In this document: in pieces, positions 1-9,074 of the stretch
Position numbering within the stretch: the first letter of the stretch is position 1
Layout: each line of letters opens with the position of its first letter
Origin: Archangium sp.
Lineage (GTDB): Bacteria; Myxococcota; Myxococcia; Myxococcales; Myxococcaceae
Assembly (NCBI GenBank): GCA_030695565.1
Contig: JAUYRZ010000029.1
Span: 1 to 64,000, forward strand
Direction of reading: 5' to 3'
Length of the DNA stretch: 64,000 nucleotides
Position numbers and translations under genes: made by a program
Notes under the pieces: model-generated
The model's database searches: none
What the model saw: only the letters and a program-made list of their open reading frames with translations
Told to the model about the DNA's origin: nothing

Positions 1-158
1 AAGGCGCGCAGGTAGACCTCATCGACCGGGTAACTGAGGCCCGCTCTCTCCACGAGGGCCTTCACGTCAGCTGCGCGCCGGGTGCGAACTTCTTTGACCT
101 TGTCCTTGGCGAGCGCGGTGGTCGCGACCAGGGGCAGAAGCAGGAGGAGGAGCCGCAT
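1..158 (-). CDS. Secreted protein, N-terminal part only (possible L,D-transpeptidase)
   Basis: The gene runs off the left edge; only about 52 N-terminal residues are visible. It starts at ATG 158-156 and opens with a strong signal peptide (MRLLLLLLPLVATTALA, then KDK). The mature start reads as charged residues followed by LSYPVDEVYLRAF. That pattern resembles the entry into the YkuD-type L,D-transpeptidase domain of YafK-like proteins, where an exported leader is followed by a strand with an RxFK-like motif. No catalytic residue is in view, so export is well supported but the enzyme call is a guess from a short stretch. Confidence 0.5.
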   Translation of the reverse strand, partial: MRLLLLLLPLVATTALAKDKVKEVRTRRAADVKALVERAGLSYPVDEVYLRA

Positions 159-215
159 GCGAACGCTCAGACGCTTGCGATGGGGTGGCCGTTCCATTCC
201 TTCATGCTCTCCACG

Positions 216-249
216 AAAAAGAGGGGCGGCCCGTTGAAGGCCGCCCCTC
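216..249 (-). terminator. Intrinsic terminator after the decaheme cytochrome gene
   Basis: A perfect 11-bp stem (221-231 pairs with 239-249) with a 7-nt loop is followed, reading the minus strand, by five T residues (216-220). It lies 28 bases past the stop codon of the minus-strand decaheme gene. Confidence 0.85.
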
Positions 250-276
250 GACGACTCGAATCAAGACGCCATCACG

Positions 277-3066
277 TCACGGCGTGAGCGCGATCTCGCT
301 GACCAGAATGATGCCGCGCGTCGAGTGTTTGTTCTCGAGGTCGCGGTGGCAGCCGGCGCACTGTTCGGTCGGCCCGCCTGAGCCCGGGTTCGCCGCCGCG
401 TCGAGCAGCGCTTGCCGGCCCTGGCCCGCGAACACCGACGGCGGGAAGCCGAAGTTGAAGGCGTGCGAGCGGCGGTAGTACTGCTGCAGCGGGTCACCCG
501 ACTGGTGGCAGCTCATGCACGAAGCGGCCGACGGGCCGATCAGCGTGTCGTCGAGCAGGTTGCTCCAGGCCGTGCCGGGCCCTGCGCCGGGGTCGACGGT
601 CAGACCGACGGCCTGGCGCGGATCCGGAGGGGCACTGACGCTGCCGGGGAGGTGGCACGAGTTGCAGTCCGCCAGATCGCGCGGGTAGTGCACCTCGACG
701 AAGTTGTGCTTCTGGGCGTACGGCGTGGTGCAGCCGCTCCAGCGGGGAATGCCGCCGTCCGCCAGGATCGCCGTGGCCCCATTCACCGGGCGGCAACCGA
801 CGCCATCACCCACCGCGTCGGTGGTGGGCCAGGTGGTGGTGCGCGCGAGCGCGGCTTTGCTGCCGAAGAAGTAGATGCCGTTCGAGCGGTAGAACACGAT
901 CGGCATGCCCGTCTCACCCGACGAGTGGATGGCGTGGACCATGTTGCGCAGGTCGAACGACTCACCCGACTTGCCGTCGTAGGTCACCCCGGCGTTGACG
1001 CCGAAGAGATCGACGCGGTTGTGTTTCTCGTTGGCAGCCGGGTTGTGGCACATCTCGCACAGGTCGATGCTGTCGATGCGGTTGCCGCCGTGCTGGTACA
1101 TGCTGCCCTCGTGGCAGGTGGAGCAGCGGGCCATGTCGGCGACGTCGCGGCGCTTGAGTGAGGCGGCGGCCTCGACGCCCGTGGTGGGCACGAACTCCCA
1201 CACCGGTGACGGCGACCGAACCTGGATGATCTCTGCGTTGGTGCCCGCGCCGGGAGCGAACCGAACCTGCGGCTTGCCCTGGATCGCCACGATGCCGAGC
1301 GTGGCGGTGGTCACGTGGGCCGGCACCGTGGTGGTGGCGAGGTCGCCCACACAGGTGGTGTTCGTGCCAGTCACGTTCACCGCGGCCGCCGGCTGACCGG
1401 GCGCCGTGCCCTGGCCGACGTTGACCCAGTCGTTGCCCTGCGCATACGCGCGAAGGATCGACAGGTTGCTGGCCACCGCGCCGGTGGTGGCGTTCGCCGC
1501 AGCCCCGAAGAACACCGGGCCCGTCGCGAAGGTCGTGTTGCACGGGTTGACCGGTGCCCAACCACCGTCGGCCTGGCGCTGGTCGCCGCCCCAGGTGATG
1601 GCCAGGTTGATGCCGCCGTCAGACCCGGTGGCGATCGACGTGCCGGTGATGCCCATGCGCACGGTCTTTCCGAGCTCGACCGACTGGTCATCGCCGTCCC
1701 AGATGAGACCTGCACGCCCGGTGCGCGCCCCGTTGTGGAAGGAGGCGACGGTGGTTCGGTTCGGCGCGACGCTGCCGGCCGCGTGACAGTTCGTGCAGTT
1801 CGAGGTGGCCGAGGCCGCGGTGATGTTCACGTGAAAGGCGCGGGTGCCCGTCTCCATGGTGAAGCCGTCCCAGTTCTGGTGACACGACATGCACAGCCCC
1901 CACGACGGCGGGGCGTCGTTCACGCGGGTGAGCGCCTCGGCGGTGTTGTGGCAGGTGCTGCAGTTGTTCATGTAGCTGGGGAAGCCAACCGAGAAGGTGC
2001 TGGTGGGCAACACGCCGCCGTCGAGGAAAGCCGAGGCCGCCCGCACGTAGGTGCGGGCCGGCGCGGGCACGTTGACCCACTGCTCGGGCAGCGGGCCGTT
2101 GTTGGTGGCGCTGAAGCGGTCGGGGTCGACGCGCATCGCGAAGGTGCCGCCGGGCATGTTGTGCGAGTTGTGAATGCCGTGCACGTAGCCCATCAGGCGC
2201 GTGCCACCGCCGGTGCCGGCGTCAGCAGCGCCGAGCCCCGGGCCGATGGTGTCGAAGCGGTTGTGACACACCACGCAGGCCTGCACGCCGCGCGGGCTGA
2301 CGCCGTGGTGCTCGCTGGCCTCCGGGCCTTCCGGCTCGCGGAAGACCCTGGCGCCATGGCAGTTCACGCATGACTGGTCGGTCACCACCGGGCGATCAGG
2401 CGCCCCCACGTGTGCGACGACGCTCGAGGCCTCGTTGGCGTTGCCGGTGTTCACGGTGATGAGAAAGGTGGTGCCCGCGTCGACCGTGCGCAGGGTCGAG
2501 CCGAAACCGGCGATCAACGCGTCGTAGTCGCCGTTGCCTTTGGGCGTGATGGTGACGGGGTTGGTGGTGGTGTTGATCGACGTCCGCACGCCGGCACCCG
2601 CTGCGTTGCGCTGCCAGGAGTAGGCGTTCGCCACCCGGGTGAAGCGGTTGTCATTGACGCCGTCGAGCTTCACGTTGAACGAGAGCTTGAGGAAGTCGCC
2701 CGGCGAACCGCCGTCGACGACAGCCGGAAGCCCCACGCTCGTTCCGTCGGTGCAGGTCAGCAGTCGGCCACCTCCGTCAGCGGTGGTGAGGGAGCACGAC
2801 GTGCCGTTGGTGCCGTTCGTACCATTGGTACCATTGGTGCCGTTGGTGCCGTTGGTGCCGTTTGAACCGTTGGTGCCGTCGGTACCATCAGTGCCGTCGG
2901 GGCCGTTCTTGACGGTCACCGTCGTGCCGTCGGGGCAGGTGATGGTGGCCGTCGAGTCACCGTTGTCCGTCACGGTGCAGGGCTCGCCGTTTTGACCGGC
3001 AGGGCCAGCGCAGGCAGCGATCAGGGTGCAACCAACCGTCAGGAAAATTCGACCCGGTCTCATCAT
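277..3066 (-). CDS. OmcA/MtrC-like decaheme c-type cytochrome lipoprotein
   Basis: Exported multiheme cytochrome, 929 aa. The start is ATG 3066-3064: GGAGG lies 7 nt upstream and a lipoprotein signal follows directly (CTLIAAC, lipobox IAAC, lipidated Cys near residue 19). Ten CxxCH heme motifs are visible (CVNCH, CVVCH, CSTCH, CMSCH, CTNCH, CSTCH, CEMCH, CNSCH, CMSCH, CAGCH), matching the decaheme OmcA/MtrC family that carries electrons at the outer surface. The family fit is from heme count and layout; the substrate is unknown. Between the lipid anchor and the heme domains sits a collagen-like Gly-X-Y run of about 35 residues (mostly GTN), which is unusual for the family and could act as a spacer. 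The gene is monocistronic, with its own terminator and a long upstream gap. No porin or periplasmic partner (MtrA/B-like) is beside it. Confidence 0.88.
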   Translation of the reverse strand: MMRPGRIFLTVGCTLIAACAGPAGQNGEPCTVTDNGDSTATITCPDGTTVTVKNGPDGTDGTDGTNGSNGTNGTNGTNGTNGTNGTNGTSCSLTTADGGGRLLTCTDGTSVGLPAVVDGGSPGDFLKLSFNVKLDGVNDNRFTRVANAYSWQRNAAGAGVRTSINTTTNPVTITPKGNGDYDALIAGFGSTLRTVDAGTTFLITVNTGNANEASSVVAHVGAPDRPVVTDQSCVNCHGARVFREPEGPEASEHHGVSPRGVQACVVCHNRFDTIGPGLGAADAGTGGGTRLMGYVHGIHNSHNMPGGTFAMRVDPDRFSATNNGPLPEQWVNVPAPARTYVRAASAFLDGGVLPTSTFSVGFPSYMNNCSTCHNTAEALTRVNDAPPSWGLCMSCHQNWDGFTMETGTRAFHVNITAASATSNCTNCHAAGSVAPNRTTVASFHNGARTGRAGLIWDGDDQSVELGKTVRMGITGTSIATGSDGGINLAITWGGDQRQADGGWAPVNPCNTTFATGPVFFGAAANATTGAVASNLSILRAYAQGNDWVNVGQGTAPGQPAAAVNVTGTNTTCVGDLATTTVPAHVTTATLGIVAIQGKPQVRFAPGAGTNAEIIQVRSPSPVWEFVPTTGVEAAASLKRRDVADMARCSTCHEGSMYQHGGNRIDSIDLCEMCHNPAANEKHNRVDLFGVNAGVTYDGKSGESFDLRNMVHAIHSSGETGMPIVFYRSNGIYFFGSKAALARTTTWPTTDAVGDGVGCRPVNGATAILADGGIPRWSGCTTPYAQKHNFVEVHYPRDLADCNSCHLPGSVSAPPDPRQAVGLTVDPGAGPGTAWSNLLDDTLIGPSAASCMSCHQSGDPLQQYYRRSHAFNFGFPPSVFAGQGRQALLDAAANPGSGGPTEQCAGCHRDLENKHSTRGIILVSEIALTP
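2801..2909 (-). repeat. 9-bp tandem repeats encoding a collagen-like GTN/GTD linker
   Basis: Degenerate 9-bp units (TGCCGTTGG type on the plus strand) repeat about 12 times inside the decaheme gene and encode Gly-Thr-Asn/Asp-Gly triplets. Synonymous differences between units suggest selection on the peptide as well as repeat slippage. Confidence 0.8.
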
Positions 3067-3420
3067 GTGTGAGCCTCCACGGCGTCGGTCACCAATGGCC
3101 GACAAAGAAGCCCGTACAGATCAAACACCAAATAGTCGAGCATGGTCTTGACATGAGTCCATGAACACCCCACCGCGCTGGATGTCCATTTGCAATCACA
3201 TCTACTTTATTCATTGTTCTGCTTCAGCAGAACTCATCAAATACCCGTCGTGAGGCGCTAAGTTTGCGCGGCGGCCCCTGCGAGGGCTTCATCGCGGGGC
3301 CGCTCGGGCCACCACGAGAATCGCGGGCGCGGGCCTCTAATCCGTGTCGCACTTCAGAAGCCTCATCTCAAAAGAGACACCAGGGAGCGCGAAATTTGCG
3401 CGAATTGCACCTGTGAGGCT
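3067..3420. other. 354-bp intergenic region upstream of the decaheme gene
   Basis: No convincing gene. It holds an 18-bp perfect palindrome (3216-3233) and a stem-loop with an 8-bp GC stem (3271-3278 with 3296-3303). The stretch 3106-3250 is clearly AT-richer than its surroundings, as expected of a promoter region for the minus-strand decaheme gene. I could not fix a -35/-10 or -24/-12 pair with confidence. Confidence 0.5.
3216..3233. promoter_or_regulatory. 18-bp palindrome, candidate operator
   Basis: GTTCTGCTTCAGCAGAAC is a perfect inverted repeat (8-bp arms, 2-nt centre) in the AT-rich leader about 150 bp upstream of the decaheme start. Its size suits a dimeric repressor or activator site. 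The binding protein is unknown and the role is inference. Confidence 0.4.
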
Positions 3421-4605
3421 TCATCCCGGCGTTTTTTGCGCCACCACGAGCGAACGGCGGGCGAGCGCCTCAGACGAAATCGCCAGCTGCTCCACCTGGA
3501 AGCCCGAGAGGCCGTGAAAGAGCAGGTACTCGCCGCTCTCGAGCCGCGCCTTGACGAGCTGGCCCGTGTCGCGGTCACGCAGGCCCAGCGGCGACGGCTC
3601 GTGCGATGCGACGGTGAACTGAACCTTCGCCTGCACACCACCATCGAGCTGTGTGAGCGCACGGACGTGGGTCGACTCATCGGTCAAGAAGACCTGCGAA
3701 CCCGACTCGATGCGGCCATACGAATTGTCAGCGAGCACCAACTCGAACGCACCGTCACGCAGGATCGCAGGGCAATCGCCGCTCGGCGTGTGGCCCACGA
3801 CCACGCGCCGGATGCCCTCGGCCAGGAGGCGCTCGACGATCTCACGCGGAGGCAGGTGCGGGTTGCCGCGCTCATCCGTCGGGCGCGCGTAGACCAGGCT
3901 CCCCTGGTTGAGCTTGTCGGGGCCTTGCGCCTGGTACCTGAGCAGGGCGTCGGGCCGTTTGCCGGCGTCGAAGGCCGCCAGTTCCGCGCGGTAGAAGCCA
4001 TCCATCGTCTCGAGCCAACCCGCCACCTCTCCCGCGGGCCCGGCGTGAGGCGTTTGCAGGAAGTTTTCGGGGGTGATCCCGCCGTGCACGAACAGCGTCG
4101 AGCCCGCGCGAAAGGCGAGCCTGCTCGCGTTCAGGTAGTCCCGCAGGTCGCCGCCGGGTGCGAGGTCCATCAGGTAGCTCTCGACCACGGCGTCGTCGTC
4201 GGCTGGAGCGCCTGACTCGTGCAGCTCGGTCGCGCGATGTTCGAACGCTTTGCCAGCGCCCATCGTGTTGGCGAGGGTCCAGCGGAGCAACTCCCCTCGG
4301 GTCGAAGTCGCCGGTGCGAGCCGGTGCGGTTGCCCCCCGAGCTCGGTGACCAGCCGCACCTTGTTGATGTCGCGGTTGCCCACGAGAAGAATCACGCGCT
4401 CGCCGTAGCGGCGCTTCGCCGAGAGCAGGAGCGCGACGAACCGGCGACCGTGCGCGCCTCGATCGATCGCATCACCGCCGAAGACGAAGGTGACCCCCTC
4501 GGCGAGCCGCAGCGCTCCGTCGACGAGCGACACGTGCGGATTGCCGGTGGTGAACGACACCAGCTTGTCCCAGCGGCCCTCGACGTCTGTGAGATAGGCG
4601 ATCAT
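3421..4605 (-). CDS. Calcineurin-like metallophosphoesterase
   Basis: 394 aa, cytoplasmic (no signal). The metal-site motifs of the calcineurin-like fold appear in order: D7 (TDVEGRWDK), GGDAIDRG (D45), GNRD (N77), a VHGG motif and a late GHTPSG motif. The D-G(G)D..DRG-GN..D-GH pattern is that of Ser/Thr phosphatase or ApaH-like enzymes; the substrate cannot be named. The start is ATG 4605-4603. An in-frame extension upstream is compositionally odd and would overlap the divergent gene's start, so it was rejected. The gene is divergent from the Lon-like gene, with a 65-bp shared promoter gap. Confidence 0.78.
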   Translation of the reverse strand: MIAYLTDVEGRWDKLVSFTTGNPHVSLVDGALRLAEGVTFVFGGDAIDRGAHGRRFVALLLSAKRRYGERVILLVGNRDINKVRLVTELGGQPHRLAPATSTRGELLRWTLANTMGAGKAFEHRATELHESGAPADDDAVVESYLMDLAPGGDLRDYLNASRLAFRAGSTLFVHGGITPENFLQTPHAGPAGEVAGWLETMDGFYRAELAAFDAGKRPDALLRYQAQGPDKLNQGSLVYARPTDERGNPHLPPREIVERLLAEGIRRVVVGHTPSGDCPAILRDGAFELVLADNSYGRIESGSQVFLTDESTHVRALTQLDGGVQAKVQFTVASHEPSPLGLRDRDTGQLVKARLESGEYLLFHGLSGFQVEQLAISSEALARRSLVVAQKTPG

Positions 4606-4670
4606 GTGAAGGCGAGGCAACCCAAGCAGAAGAGACGTGCGCGCGCGAGGGACGCGGTAACTTCGAGCGC

Positions 4671-6455
4671 ATGGTGCGATTTGGCATGACTGCGCTGTGG
4701 TGCGTTCTGGCGATGAGCGCGCGCGCGGCGCCTGTTCAGCGGGAAGCAACCGTTCAGGCTGTCGCGCTCACGATGGACGCCGCGCCCACGGTCGAGGTCA
4801 CCGTGCGCATCGCGCCCAACCGCGCTCGCGTGCCATCGGTGGGGATCATGGAGCTGGCGAGCGGCACGGGAGATCAATGGCTCACCACGCTCTGGCAGGC
4901 CGCGTTCATCGCGACGCAGGCCACCAACTCCAGCCTGCTCGACTTCGAGTTCACCCTGCGCGTCGCAGGCGCGATCGACGGTCCCTCGGCGGGGCTGCTC
5001 ACGACCTCGACGCTGGCGGCGCTCATCAAGGGCAAGAAGGTGCTGCCCCACACGACCCTCACCGGCTCGATCAACCCCGACGGCAGCGTGGGACCGGTCG
5101 GCGGTGTCCTCCAGAGGCTGCGAGGGGCCGCCGCGGGTGGCGTGAAACGTTTCGGGTTTCCGTTGGGCGGGCGGCAGCAGGTCGACGCGTCGGGAGAGGT
5201 GACGGACTTGCTGGTCGAGGGGAAGAAGTTGGGGGTCGAGGTCAAGGAGCTCGGCGGCCTCGACGATGCCTTCCTCTTCCTGACGGGTCAGGCGTTGCCT
5301 CGGCCTGCCCCGGTCAGCGAAGCAGAGATGGAGCTCTGGCCGGTGGAGCTTGCCGGGCTCACGCGACTCACGAGTCAGGTACGGCGTGACTTCACAGCTG
5401 AGCAGCCCCAGCTCGACGAGGCGCTCACGAGCGTGGAACCGAAACGCGCGGCGGTCTGGAGAGAACGCCTCGCGCGATCCACGCAAGGAGCCGACGACTT
5501 CGCGAAGAATGGCGACACCGTGCGCGCGATGGTCGTGTGGAGCTCGACGCTGACGACCCAGCGCGTCGCGACCCAGGACGCCCGCCTCGTGCGATCGCTC
5601 GACGCGCGAGATACGGCGGCGGTCTTCGCGGCGCTCGAGACGCAGGAGGCAGCGGTCTCCCTCGAGCGCAAGGCGCTGCGGGCCACCATCGATGCGCAGT
5701 TCCCCAACACCACGCGGGCCAATGACGTCTACGCGATGGACCTCCTCGAGAGTGTCGTCACGCAGGGGCTCTCGCTGCGGGCCGAAGCAACCGCGAAGGA
5801 GCTCCGGGTGCTCTCGACCTCCGAGGAGGGCGCGCAGGCCTTCAAGCGACTCGCGCGGCAGCACGCCGAGGACCTGCTGCGGGTCAGGGAGGAGCTCGAG
5901 AACGGCCGGCGCTTCGTCGCCCTGTACGCGTCTCTTCCCCCGCTGAAGAAGTCGATCCGCGCGGTCGATGCCGCGCGGCTGGCGCCCTGGTACGTCTCCG
6001 CGGGTGCAGCCTCGCGCGCGGCCCTCGAGGCGCGGGCGGTGAAGAACGCCTTCGAGCAAGACAGCACCTGGCTCGATCTCGTGGGCTACGCAGCGCTGCT
6101 GGGCAAGGAGACCGATGCGCGGGCTCGCCTGGTCCTCGCGGCGCGGCAGACGATCTATTCGGCCTATCTGGTCAACACGTACGACGCGCTCGGAGGGCAG
6201 CTCGACGAAAAAGGGACGCTCTCGATTCGCAACGCACGCGCGCTCTCCGCGCAGCTCGACCTGGCGCGACTTCGGGTCCTCCAGTCGTGCGGGCAGGCGA
6301 AGCGCGAGCTGGGCATCATTCCGTTCCCAGCGCGCATGCGGTTTCTGAACGCGCGCGCGGCTCGCGAGGGAAGCGACCGACAGAAGGCCGATGCACTCGC
6401 CGATCTCTGGGTGAGCAACTGGTGGTGCGAGTTCGCCGTTCGCGATCGGAAGTAA
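4671..6455 (+). CDS. Secreted Lon-like S16-domain protein with altered catalytic dyad
   Basis: 594 aa. An N-terminal signal peptide (MTALWCVLAMSARAA) is followed by a Lon proteolytic-domain-like segment at about residues 40-175, with the hallmark DGPSAG (Ser106) and the later PVGG..RLRGAAAGGVKRFGFP block. In E. coli Lon the catalytic Ser679 and Lys722 are 43 residues apart; here position 106+43 is Arg149 (GGVLQR in place of GGLKEK), so the Lys of the Ser-Lys dyad is replaced. There is no AAA+ ATPase domain. The rest (about 180-594) is long, charged and probably helical, with no family I recognise. It could be an inactive peptide-binding relative of Lon or a protease using another base. An alternative ATG at 4686 is possible. 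Confidence 0.72.
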   Translation: MVRFGMTALWCVLAMSARAAPVQREATVQAVALTMDAAPTVEVTVRIAPNRARVPSVGIMELASGTGDQWLTTLWQAAFIATQATNSSLLDFEFTLRVAGAIDGPSAGLLTTSTLAALIKGKKVLPHTTLTGSINPDGSVGPVGGVLQRLRGAAAGGVKRFGFPLGGRQQVDASGEVTDLLVEGKKLGVEVKELGGLDDAFLFLTGQALPRPAPVSEAEMELWPVELAGLTRLTSQVRRDFTAEQPQLDEALTSVEPKRAAVWRERLARSTQGADDFAKNGDTVRAMVVWSSTLTTQRVATQDARLVRSLDARDTAAVFAALETQEAAVSLERKALRATIDAQFPNTTRANDVYAMDLLESVVTQGLSLRAEATAKELRVLSTSEEGAQAFKRLARQHAEDLLRVREELENGRRFVALYASLPPLKKSIRAVDAARLAPWYVSAGAASRAALEARAVKNAFEQDSTWLDLVGYAALLGKETDARARLVLAARQTIYSAYLVNTYDALGGQLDEKGTLSIRNARALSAQLDLARLRVLQSCGQAKRELGIIPFPARMRFLNARAAREGSDRQKADALADLWVSNWWCEFAVRDRK

Positions 6456-6503
6456 GTCGAAGACTTTCAAAAAATCGTGAGCAGCGCCGCGCGCACTGGC
6501 ACA

Positions 6504-7817
6504 TCACCTTCGTCGCTGGCTCATTCGGGCAGGTTCCTCACACGCAAGTCCGCCCGGCGAAATGCGCAGCGTTGATGCTCTCTCATTGGCCGTCGAACTC
6601 AGACGACTGCTGGAGCAGGCCCGGCTTCCGTACGCGATCAGAGGGGCGAGCCCCTTTAAACTGCGCGGCGATGAACCTGCATCAGCCGGCGCTTCGAGTG
6701 GTGCGAGCAACGGCTTGCGCAACAAGAACAAGACGACGGCCGAGCCAACGCCGAGCAGCAGCAGCGACGCCGCGCAGACCTGGATCAGCACCGGTGGCAG
6801 TGACGACACGCCTCCGGTCACGATGCCTGCGAAGCTGAAGCACGCAAGCGTGAGAGGCGCGAGACGCGGAGGAACGAGCGCGAGGCAGGTTCCCATCACC
6901 ATCGCCACGAGGCTCGCCTCGGCGACAGCTGCGACCAGCAGGAGTCCTACGCACTCGCCCAATGAGTGCGACTGCCCCACTACCGTCCCCGCAACCACGA
7001 TGGCGACTGCCCCGGTGCCCACCAGCATGGAACTCAAGGCCAACTTCCACAGCCACCCCGCAGCTGACATCACCACCCCTGCCGCCAGACCCAAGCAAAG
7101 GCACGCGAGGCCCGCGCTGTTCAGGAGGAAGCTCCACGGAGGGGCCTTCTGCATGACAGGTGTGGAATACACGATTTGAATCGCTACCCAGAGCGCGCAC
7201 ATGGCGGGAAGGGTCAGCACGGCCACTCCGATCGCGTTCTTCAGGCTCGTCGCGAGCGGAGGCGCTGGTTCGACGCCTCGAACGGCGAGTGCAGTGGACG
7301 CCGCGATCGCGAGAAGCAAAGCGAGCCCGCAAACGAACAGGGCGCTCAGGCGCGTGCCTTCGTGACCCGTCAGGGAGGTGCCGAGCATTGAGCCGAGATT
7401 CATCACTGCATACGCGGTGATGAGGAGACCGACCTTGAGGCGCTGGCTCGAAGCGAACTCGACGCAAAGCGACAGACTCACCGCTTTGAAGACACCGCTA
7501 CCTGCCAACGCCAGCCACAAGCCCTTCTCGACGGTCGATGCATCGCCCAAGAAGCACAACGCCATTCCTGCTGAGGCCAACAGCAAGCCGAGCACAGCGA
7601 TCGCGATGCGTGGAACCGCCACTGCGACGAGCGCGAAGAGCAACGTCAGGATCGTTGGCGCGGGCGCCATCGAGCGACGAAGTGCTTCGGCCGCGTCGAG
7701 CTCGAGGCCTCGCTCCGAGAGCAGAGAAAGGACCTCTCCACGTAGTGCGTAGTGGGCGAAGCGCTCGAGACCGAGCAAGGCCAGAGCGGCGATTGAAACG
7801 AGCACGCCGCGTGGCAC
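6504..7817 (-). CDS. MFS/POT-like multi-pass membrane transporter
   Basis: 437 aa with about 12 hydrophobic segments. The N-terminus contains ERFAHYALRGEV, reminiscent of the first-helix ERFxYY motif of proton-dependent oligopeptide (POT/PTR) transporters, so a peptide or small-solute symporter is the best guess. The start is GTG 7817-7815 (a second GTG is four codons downstream). It begins only 6 bp after the prfB stop on the same strand, so it is probably co-transcribed with prfB. The last 60 residues are polar, Ser/Arg-rich and not membrane-like, and may be a non-conserved tail. Confidence 0.6.
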   Translation of the reverse strand: MPRGVLVSIAALALLGLERFAHYALRGEVLSLLSERGLELDAAEALRRSMAPAPTILTLLFALVAVAVPRIAIAVLGLLLASAGMALCFLGDASTVEKGLWLALAGSGVFKAVSLSLCVEFASSQRLKVGLLITAYAVMNLGSMLGTSLTGHEGTRLSALFVCGLALLLAIAASTALAVRGVEPAPPLATSLKNAIGVAVLTLPAMCALWVAIQIVYSTPVMQKAPPWSFLLNSAGLACLCLGLAAGVVMSAAGWLWKLALSSMLVGTGAVAIVVAGTVVGQSHSLGECVGLLLVAAVAEASLVAMVMGTCLALVPPRLAPLTLACFSFAGIVTGGVSSLPPVLIQVCAASLLLLGVGSAVVLFLLRKPLLAPLEAPADAGSSPRSLKGLAPLIAYGSRACSSSRLSSTANERASTLRISPGGLACEEPARMSQRRR

Positions 7818-7823
7818 GAGTGA

Positions 7824-8946
7824 TTACTCCGGCAACGCCTTCGCCGGGTTCTTCACGCCCATCAACTGCGCGGTGATGAACTCTTCGAGATCACCATCGA
7901 GCACCTTGTCGGGCTGACCCGACTCGACGCCGGTGCGCAGGTCTTTGACCATGCGGTACGGCGCGAGCACGTAGCTGCGGATCTGCGAGCCGAAGCTGAT
8001 GTCGGCCTTGTTGCCTTCACGCGAGGCAGACTCGGCTTCGCGCTTCTTGATCTCGAGGTCGTACAGACGCGAGCGCAGAATCTGAAACGCCATGTCCTTG
8101 TTCGCGCTCTGGCTGCGTTCGGTCTGCACCGTGAGCACGATGTTCGTGGGGATGTGGCGCAGCTGCGCGGTGGAGCTGGTCTTGTTGACCTTCTGACCGC
8201 CGGCGCCCGAGCCGCGGATGAACTTGAGCTCGTAGTCCTTCTCGGGGATGTCGATCTTGATGGTGTCGTCGACCTCCGGGTACACGTCGACGGAGGCGAA
8301 CGAGGTGTGACGACGCGCGTTCGAGTCGTACGGCGAGATGCGCACCAGGCGGTGCACGCCCATCTCGGCCTTCATGTAGCCGTAGGCGTTGTCGCCCACG
8401 ATGCGCAGCGAGGCGTTCTTGATGCCCGCTTCTTCGCCTGCGTTGTAGTCACTGACCTCGACGGTCCACCCGCGGCGTTCGCAGTAGCGCGTGTACATGC
8501 GGTACAGCATCGAGGCCCAGTCCATCGACTCGGTGCCGCCGGCGCCCGCGTTGATGTCGACGTAGCAGTTCAAGTGATCGTTGGGCCCCGAGAGCATCTT
8601 CTGCAGCTCGAGCACCTTGAGTTGATCTTCGACCCCCGGAAGCAGGGCCAGACCCTCCTGCTTACTGGCGGCGTCGCCCATCTCCTCACCGAGATCGAGG
8701 AGCGTCTTGGCGTCATCGAAGCGGCGCTGGGTGGTCTCGAAGTGCGACAGCTGCTTTTCCAGCGTCGTCTTTTCCTTCAACATGCCCTGCGCTTTGACGT
8801 TGTCGTTCCAGAAGTCGGGCAACGTCGAATCACGTTCGATCAGCGCGATGCGGCTCTTCTTGCGGTCGACGTCAAAGCGACCCCCGGAGGCTCGCGAGCC
8901 TCGCCTGGAGGGAAGTCAGCTGCTCAGTGAGGATGTCGTTCGCCAT
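7824..8946 (-). CDS. prfB: Peptide chain release factor 2 with programmed +1 frameshift
   Basis: RF2 releases the finished peptide at UGA/UAA codons. Translation from ATG 8946-8944 gives 24 codons (MANDILTEQL...) ending CTT, followed by an in-frame TGA at 8874-8872. Reading +1 from CTT (next codon GAC) continues into the 349-residue main frame, for about 373 aa, close to the usual RF2 length. This is the autoregulatory CTT-TGA-C frameshift known in most bacterial prfB genes. The GGQ peptidyl-transferase motif is present (GSGAGGQKVN). The stop-reading tripeptide is SPY (RISPYDSNARRHTSF) rather than the textbook SPF, a variant I recall from other proteobacterial RF2s. The MFS-like gene follows 6 bp downstream; sodB is divergent. 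Confidence 0.96.
8871..8889 (-). promoter_or_regulatory. RF2 autoregulatory +1 recoding site
   Basis: On the minus strand the sequence reads CGGGGGTCGCTTTGAC: a G-rich Shine-Dalgarno-like tract, slippery CTT codon, TGA stop and a following C. This is the conserved layout of the RF2 shift site, in which low RF2 lets ribosomes pause at TGA and slip +1. Confidence 0.93.
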
Positions 8947-9074
8947 GGGGATATCCGTACGATGTTGGGTCGGCGTGACGCAAGCAGCATTCCCCTGCTG
9001 ACAACCGCGAGCGGGGCCATTAACTCAGCGGCCACATCTTTAGTTCAGTCCCACCCGAACGCAGGAGTCACCCC

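Noticed and set aside
3148-3153. TTGACA on the plus strand
   Set aside because: No -10 element at suitable spacing and no plus-strand gene follows.
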